A stretch of 64,000 bases of DNA from Altica lythri (taxonomy: Eukaryota > Arthropoda > Insecta > Coleoptera > Chrysomelidae): contig OZ034808.1 of the NCBI GenBank assembly GCA_964028335.1, positions 51,800,088-51,864,087 of the forward strand. The letters run 5' to 3'. The notes below the pieces were generated by a model. That model ran no database searches. It worked only from the letters and a program-made list of their open reading frames with translations, and was not told where the DNA came from. Shown here piece by piece: positions 59,216 to 64,000 of the stretch (positions within the stretch are counted from its first letter, which is position 1; each line of letters starts with the position of its first letter). Both the position numbers and the translations under genes were made by a program.

Positions 59216-60672
59216 CATATGTTGACAGCTTCCAAAAAAGTTAACAAAAGTTGACAGCTTCAATAAAAGTAAACAAAAGTTGACAGTTTCAAAAAAGTAG
59301 ACAAAACTTCAAAAGAAGTTAACAAAAGTTGACAGTTTCAAAAAAGTTAACAAAACTTCAAAAGAAGTTAACAAAAGTTAACAAAAGTTGACAGCTTCAA
59401 AAAAAGTTAACATTCAAAAACGTTAACAAGAGTTAACAGCTTCAAAAAAAGTTTACAAAAGCTAACAGCTTCAAAACCAGTTAAAAAAAGTTGACAGCCT
59501 CAAAAAAAGTTAACAAAAGTTGACAGCTTCAATAAAAGTTAACAAAAGTTGACAGTTTCAAAAAAGTAGACAAAACTTCACAAGAAGTTAACAAAAGTTA
59601 ACCAAAGTTGACAGCTTTAAAAAAGTTAACAAAAGTTGACAGCTTCAAAAAAGTTAACAAATGTTGACAGCTTCAAAAAAATTAACAAAACTTCAAAAGA
59701 AGATAACAAAAGTTGATAGCTTCAAAAAAGTTAACAAAACTTCAAAAGAAGTTAACAAAAGTTGACAGCTTCAAAATAGTTAACAAAAATTGACAGCTTC
59801 AATAAAAGTTAACAAAAGTTGACAGTTTCAAAAGAAGTTAACAAAAGTTGACAGCTTCAAAAAAGTTAACAAAAGTGGACAGCTTTAATAAAAGTTAACA
59901 AAAGTTGACAGCTTCAAAAAAAGTTAACCAAAGTTGACAGCTTCAAAAAAAGTTAACAAAAGTTGACAGCTTCAAAAAAGTTAACAAAAGTTGACAGCTT
60001 CAAAAAAAGTTAACAAAAGTTGACAGCTTCAAAAAAAGTTAACAAAAGTTGACAGCTTCAATAAAAGTTAACAAAAGTTGACAGGTTTAAAAAAGTTAAC
60101 AAAAGTTGACAGTTTTAAAAAAAGTTAACAAAACTTGACAGCTTCCACAAAAGTTGACAGTTTCAAAAAAGTAGACAAAACTTCAAAATAAGTTAACAAA
60201 AGTTAACAAAAGTTGACAGCTTTAAAAAAAGTTAACAAAAGCTGACAGCTTCAAAAAAAGTTAACAAATGTTGACAGCTTCAAAAAAAGTTAACAAAAGT
60301 TGACAGCTTCAAAACAATTAACAAAACTTCAAAAGAATTTAACAAAAGTTGATAGCTTCAAAAAAATTAACATAACTTTAAAAGAAGTTAAGAAAAGTTG
60401 ACAGCTTCAAAAAAGTTAACAAAAATTGACAGCTTCAATAAAAGTTAACAAAAGTTGACAGTTTCAAAAAAGTAGACAAAACTTCAAAAGAAGTTAAGAA
60501 AAGTTGACAGCTTCAAAAAAGTTAACAAAACTTCAAAAGAAGTTAACAAAAGTTAACAAAAGTTGACAGATTTAAAAAAAAGTTAACAAAAGTTGACAGC
60601 TTCAAAAACAGTTAACAAATGTAGACAGCTTTAAAAAAAGTTAACAAAAGTTGACAGGTTCAAAAAAGTTAA
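59216..60672 (+). repeat. B''' block, first copy of a 1,457-bp tandem duplication
   Basis: ACATATG at 59216, W +195 (59411), Z +926 (60142). Near 60,308, where B copy 1 continues to a CTTCAATAAACG monomer, the sequence returns to CTTCAAAACAATTAAC, the late A-block monomer at about 58,851. It then repeats everything from there, so the next ACATATG comes after only 1,457 bp at 60673. Confidence 0.9.
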
Positions 60673-62754
60673 CATATGTTGACAGCTTCCAAAAAAGTTA
60701 ACAAAAGTTGACAGCTTCAATAAAAGTAAACAAAAGTTGACAGTTTCAAAAAAGTAGACAAAACTTCAAAAGAAGTTAACAAAAGTTGACAGTTTCAAAA
60801 AAGTTAACAAAACTTCAAAAGAAGTTAACAAAAGTTAACAAAAGTTGACAGCTTCAAAAAAAGTTAACAAAAGTTGACAGCTTCAAAAAAAGTTAACATT
60901 CAAAAACGTTAACAAGAGTTGACAGCTTCAAAAAAAGTTTACAAAAGCTAACAGCTTCAAAACCAGTTAACAAAAGTTGACAGCCTCAAAAAAAGTTAAC
61001 AAAAGTTGACAGCTTCAATAAAAGTTAACAAAAGTTGACAGTTTCAAAAAAGTAGACAAAACTTCACAAGAAGTTAACAAAAGTTAACCAAAGTTGACAG
61101 CTTTAAAAAAGTTAACAAAAGTTGACAGCTTCAAAAAAGTTAACAAATGTTGACAGCTTCAAAAAAATTAACAAAACTTCAAAAGAAGATAACAAAAGTT
61201 GATAGCTTCAAAAAAGTTAACAAAACTTCAAAAGAAGTTAACAAAAGTTGACAGCTTCAAAATAGTTAACAAAAATTGACAGCTTCAATAAAAGTTAACA
61301 AAAGTTGACAGTTTCAAAAGAAGTTAACAAAAGTTGACAGCTTCAAAAAAGTTAACAAAAGTGGACAGCTTTAATAAAAGTTAACAAAAGTTGACAGCTT
61401 CAAAAAAAGTTAACCAAAGTTGACAGCTTCAAAAAAAGTTAACAAAAGTTGACAGCTTCAAAAAAGTTAACAAAAGTTGACAGCTTCAAAAAAAGTTAAC
61501 AAAAGTTGACAGCTTCAAAAAAAGTTAACAAAAGTTGACAGCTTCAATAAAAGTTAACAAAAGTTGACAGGTTTAAAAAAGTTAACAAAAGTTGACAGTT
61601 TTAAAAAAAGTTAACAAAACTTGACAGCTTCCACAAAAGTTGACAGTTTCAAAAAAGTAGACAAAACTTCAAAATAAGTTAACAAAAGTTGACAGCTTTA
61701 AAAAAAGTTAACAAAAGCTGACAGCTTCAAAAAAAGTTAACAAATGTTGACAGCTTCAAAAAAAGTTAACAAAAGTTGACAGCTTTAATAAACGTTAACA
61801 AAAGTTGATAGCTTCAAAAAAAGGTAACAAAAGTTTACAGCTTTAAAAAAGTTAACAAAAGTTGACAGCTTTAAAAAAGTAAACAAAAGTTGACAGCTTT
61901 AAAAAAAAGTTAACAAAAGTTGACAGCTTCAAAAACAGTTAACAAATGTTGACAGCTTCAAAAAAAGTTAACAAAAGTTGACAGATTTAAAAAAATTAAC
62001 AAAACTTTAAAAGAAGTTAACAAAAGTTGACAGTTTCAAAAAAGAAGACAAAACATCAAAAGAAGTTAACAAAAGTTGGCAGCTTCAAAAAAGTTAACAA
62101 AACTTTAAAAGAAGTTAAGTTAACAAAAGTTGACAGCTTTAAAAAAGTTAACAAAAGTTGACAGCTTTAAAAAGTTAACAAAAGTTGACAGCTTTAAAAA
62201 AGTTAAAAAAAGTTGACAGCTTCAAAAAAAGTTAGCAAAAGTTGACAGCTTCAAAAAAGTTGACAAAAGTTTACAGCTTTAAAAAAGTTAACAAAAGTTG
62301 ACAGCTTCAAAAAAAGTTAGCAAAAGTTGACAGCTTCAAAAGTTTACAGCTTTAAAATAGTTAACAAAACTTCAAAAGAAGTTAACAAAAGTTGACAGCT
62401 TCAAAAAAATTAACAAAACTTCAAAAGAATTTAACAAAAGTTGATAGCTTCAAAAAAATTAACATAACTTTAAAAGAAGTTGACAGCTTCAAAAAATTTA
62501 ACAAAAATTGACAGCTTCAATAAAAGTTAACAAAAGTTGACAGTTTCAAAAAAGTAGACAAAACTTCAAAAGAAGTTAACAAAAGTTGACAGCTTGTAAA
62601 AAGTTAACAAAACTTCAAAAGAAGTTAACAAAAGTTAACAAAAGTTGACAGCTTTAAAAAAAAGTTAACAAAAGTTGACAGCTTCAAAAACAGTTAACAA
62701 ATGTAGACAGATTTAAAAAAAGTTAACAAAAGTTGACAGGTTCAAAAAAGTTAA
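60673..62754 (+). repeat. B''' block, second copy, full length (2,082 bp)
   Basis: W at +224 (60897), Z at +955 (61628), each 29 bp later than in the first copy, and total length 2,082 against 2,063 in B copy 1. It completes the block with GTTGGCAGC, the AAGTTAAGTTAAC expansion and ACATAAC monomers. After Z it lacks one GTTAACAAAA submonomer near 61,680, as D copy 1 does. A private change is CTTGTAAAAAG near 62,595. Confidence 0.9.
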
Positions 62755-64000
62755 CATATATTGACAGCTTCCAAAAAAGTTAACAAAAGTTGACAGCTTC
62801 AATAAAAGTTAACAAAAGTTGACAGTTTCAAAAAAGTAGACAAAATTTCAAAAGAAGTTAACAAAAGTTGACAGCTTCAAAAAAGTTAACAAAACTTCAA
62901 AAGAAGTTAACAAAAGTTAACAAAAGTTGACAGCTTCAAAAAAAGTTAACAAAAGTTAACAGCTTCAAAACCAGTTAACAAAAGTTGACAGCTTTAAAAA
63001 AAGTTAACAAAAGTTGACAGCTTCAAAAAAAGTTAACAAAAGTTAACAGCTTCAAAACCAGTTAACAAAAGTTGACAGCTTTAAAAAAAGTTAACAAAAG
63101 TTGCCAGCTTTAAAAAAAAGTTAACAAAAGTTGACAGCTTCACAAACAGTTAACAAATGTTGACAGCTTTAAAAAAAATTAACAAAAGTTGACAGCTTCA
63201 AAAAAGTTAACAATTGTTGACAGCTTCAAAAAAATTAACAAAACTTCAAAAGAAGATAACAAAAGTTGATAGCTTCAAAAAAGTTAACAAAACTTCAAAA
63301 GAAGTTAACAAAAGTTGACAGCTTTAAAACAGTTAACAAAAATTGACAGCTTCAATTAAAGTTAACAAAATTTGACAGCTTCAATAAAATTTAACAAAAG
63401 TTGACAGTTTCAAAAGAAGTTAACAAAAGTTGACAGCTTCAAAAAAAGTTAACAAAAGTGGACAGATTTAATAAAAGTTAACAAAAGCTGACAGCTTCAA
63501 AAAAAGTTAACCAAAGTTGACAGCTTCAAAAAAAGTTAACATTCAAAAAAGTTAACAAGAGTTGACAGCTTCAAAAAAAGTTAACAAAAGCTAACAGCTT
63601 CAAAACCAGTTAACAAAAGTTGACAGCCTCAAAAAAAGTTAACAAAAGTTGACAGCTTCAATAAAAGTTAACAAAAGTTGACAGCTTTAAAAAAGTTAAC
63701 AAAAGTTGACAGCTTCAAAAAAGTTAACAAATGTTGACAGCTTCAAAAAAATTAACAAAACTTCAAAAGAAGATAACAAAAGTGGATAGCTTCAAAAAAG
63801 TTAACAAAACTTCAAAAGAAGTTAACAAAAGTTAACAGCTTCAAAATAGTTAACAAATGTTGACAGCTTCAAAAAAAGTTAACAAAAGTTGACAGCTTTA
63901 AAAAAATTAACAAAACTTTAAAAGAAGTTAACAAAAGTTGACAGTTTCAAAAAAGAAGACAAAACATCAAAAGAAGTTAACAAAAGTTGGCAGCTTCAAA
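62755..64000 (+). repeat. C''' block, cut by the window end
   Basis: ACATATA at 62755, W +785 (63540), GTGGATAGC +1027 (63782), and the typical C join GTTAACAGCTTCAAAATAG to AACAAATGTTGAC near 63,835-63,865. All offsets equal those of C and C''. A private change is AACAATTGTTGAC near 63,212. The array evidently continues beyond 64,000. Confidence 0.9.

Larger units (their letters stand above)
1..64000 (+). repeat. Satellite DNA array, 28-30 bp monomer, whole window
   Basis: Every line of the window is made of the same short unit: GTTAAC, A4, GTTGACAG, CTTC or CTTT, then 6-8 A. Units are head to tail in one orientation. I saw no GTCAAC, the form an inverted unit would show. Typical units are 28 or 29 bp, with 30-bp forms (A8) and shorter deleted forms, giving roughly 2,300 units (estimate). 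Base content of the 28-bp form is A 50%, T 21%, G 14%, C 14%. TAA in GTTAAC and TGA in GTTGAC fall in different frames, and the unit length is not a multiple of three, so all forward frames are closed; the reverse strand has TAA and TGA as well. I see no unique sequence, transposon or gene anywhere. A eukaryotic satellite is the natural reading. The family and species are not recognised. Confidence 0.98.

Noticed and set aside
1..64000. CRISPR array (repeat unit about 28-30 bp)
   Set aside because: The units are directly adjacent. There are no unique spacers, and what lies between GTTAAC sites is the same sequence each time.
1..64000. Protein-coding repeats or long open reading frames
   Set aside because: TAA in GTTAAC and TGA in GTTGAC or its neighbours close all frames on both strands, and unit length changes (21, 28, 29, 30) break any frame. 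No start or ribosome-binding context is seen.
1..64000. Bacterial -35 boxes (TTGACA) or promoters
   Set aside because: TTGACA is simply part of the monomer, repeated throughout the array, with no -10 element at a proper distance and no gene to drive.
1..64000. Plasmid iteron origin of replication
   Set aside because: Iteron arrays are short and flank a rep gene. Here there are tens of kb of repeat with higher-order structure and no gene.
1..64000. Telomeric repeat or CENP-B box satellite
   Set aside because: The monomer does not resemble known telomere repeats (5-8 bp, G-rich strand), and no CENP-B box-like TTCG....A..CGGG pattern is present.
1..64000. Whole pattern as an assembly artefact
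   Set aside because: Duplicated copies carry private changes and different monomer counts, which argues for real copies. Copy number and some junctions could still be wrong, so this is only partly rejected.

Overview
The whole 64 kb window is one uninterrupted tandem-repeat (satellite DNA) array. I find no protein-coding gene, RNA gene, transposon or unique-sequence gap. The basic monomer is 28-30 bp: GTTAAC, an A4 run, GTTGACAG, CTTC or CTTT, then a run of 6-8 A. At that length the window holds roughly 2,300 monomers (estimate). All are head to tail in the same orientation. The + strand is about half A, and GC is about 29%. Stop codons recur in every frame on both strands. A large, A/T-rich, hierarchically organised satellite of this kind points to eukaryotic heterochromatin (centromeric, pericentromeric, subtelomeric or an interstitial block). 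I do not recognise the family and cannot name the species.

The monomers are not random copies. Particular variants (a 21-bp short monomer lacking GTTGACAG, a form lacking about 12 bp, a form lacking about 10 bp including GTTAAC, GTCGAC monomers, GTTGATAGC monomers, and so on) recur at fixed distances, so the array is built of higher-order repeats (HORs). In the left half (1 to about 30,960) the marker CAATAG (in AACAATAGTTGACAG) delimits blocks of recurring sizes: 1,476, 897, 1,047, and about 2,244-2,554 bp. These combine into a 3,420-bp HOR (two full copies at 1-6839 plus a partial third to about 7,620), a 4,444-bp HOR (6840-11283 and 11284 to about 14,880), a recombined stretch (14,682-17,780), a cluster of nested short duplications (17,780-20,220), and a 3,291-bp-spaced pair (22,927 and 26,218).

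In the right half (about 30,960-64,000) CAATAG disappears and another marker, ACATATG/ACATATA after GTTGACAGG, recurs. It defines four block types (A, B, C, D; about 2.4, 2.1, 1.8 and 2.6 kb) arranged A-B-C-D, A'-B'-C', A''-B''-C''-D'', A'''-B'''-B'''-C'''. This is a third level of organisation with a period of 8,931 bp (34,319 to 43,250) or 8,382 bp (48,445 to 56,827). One copy is shortened to 5,195 bp and one block is tandemly duplicated by 1,457 bp.

The pattern (near-identical adjacent HOR copies, length changes of one monomer or one 10-bp submonomer, clean jumps between in-register positions) is what repeated unequal exchange or amplification produces. Two points are worth following. Standard monomers carry TGACAGCT, which matches the binding core known for TALE/KNOX homeodomain proteins. 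The short monomer lacks the 8 bp holding most of that core and instead forms a small perfect dyad. All distances were read by eye from marker positions; exact identities need alignment.
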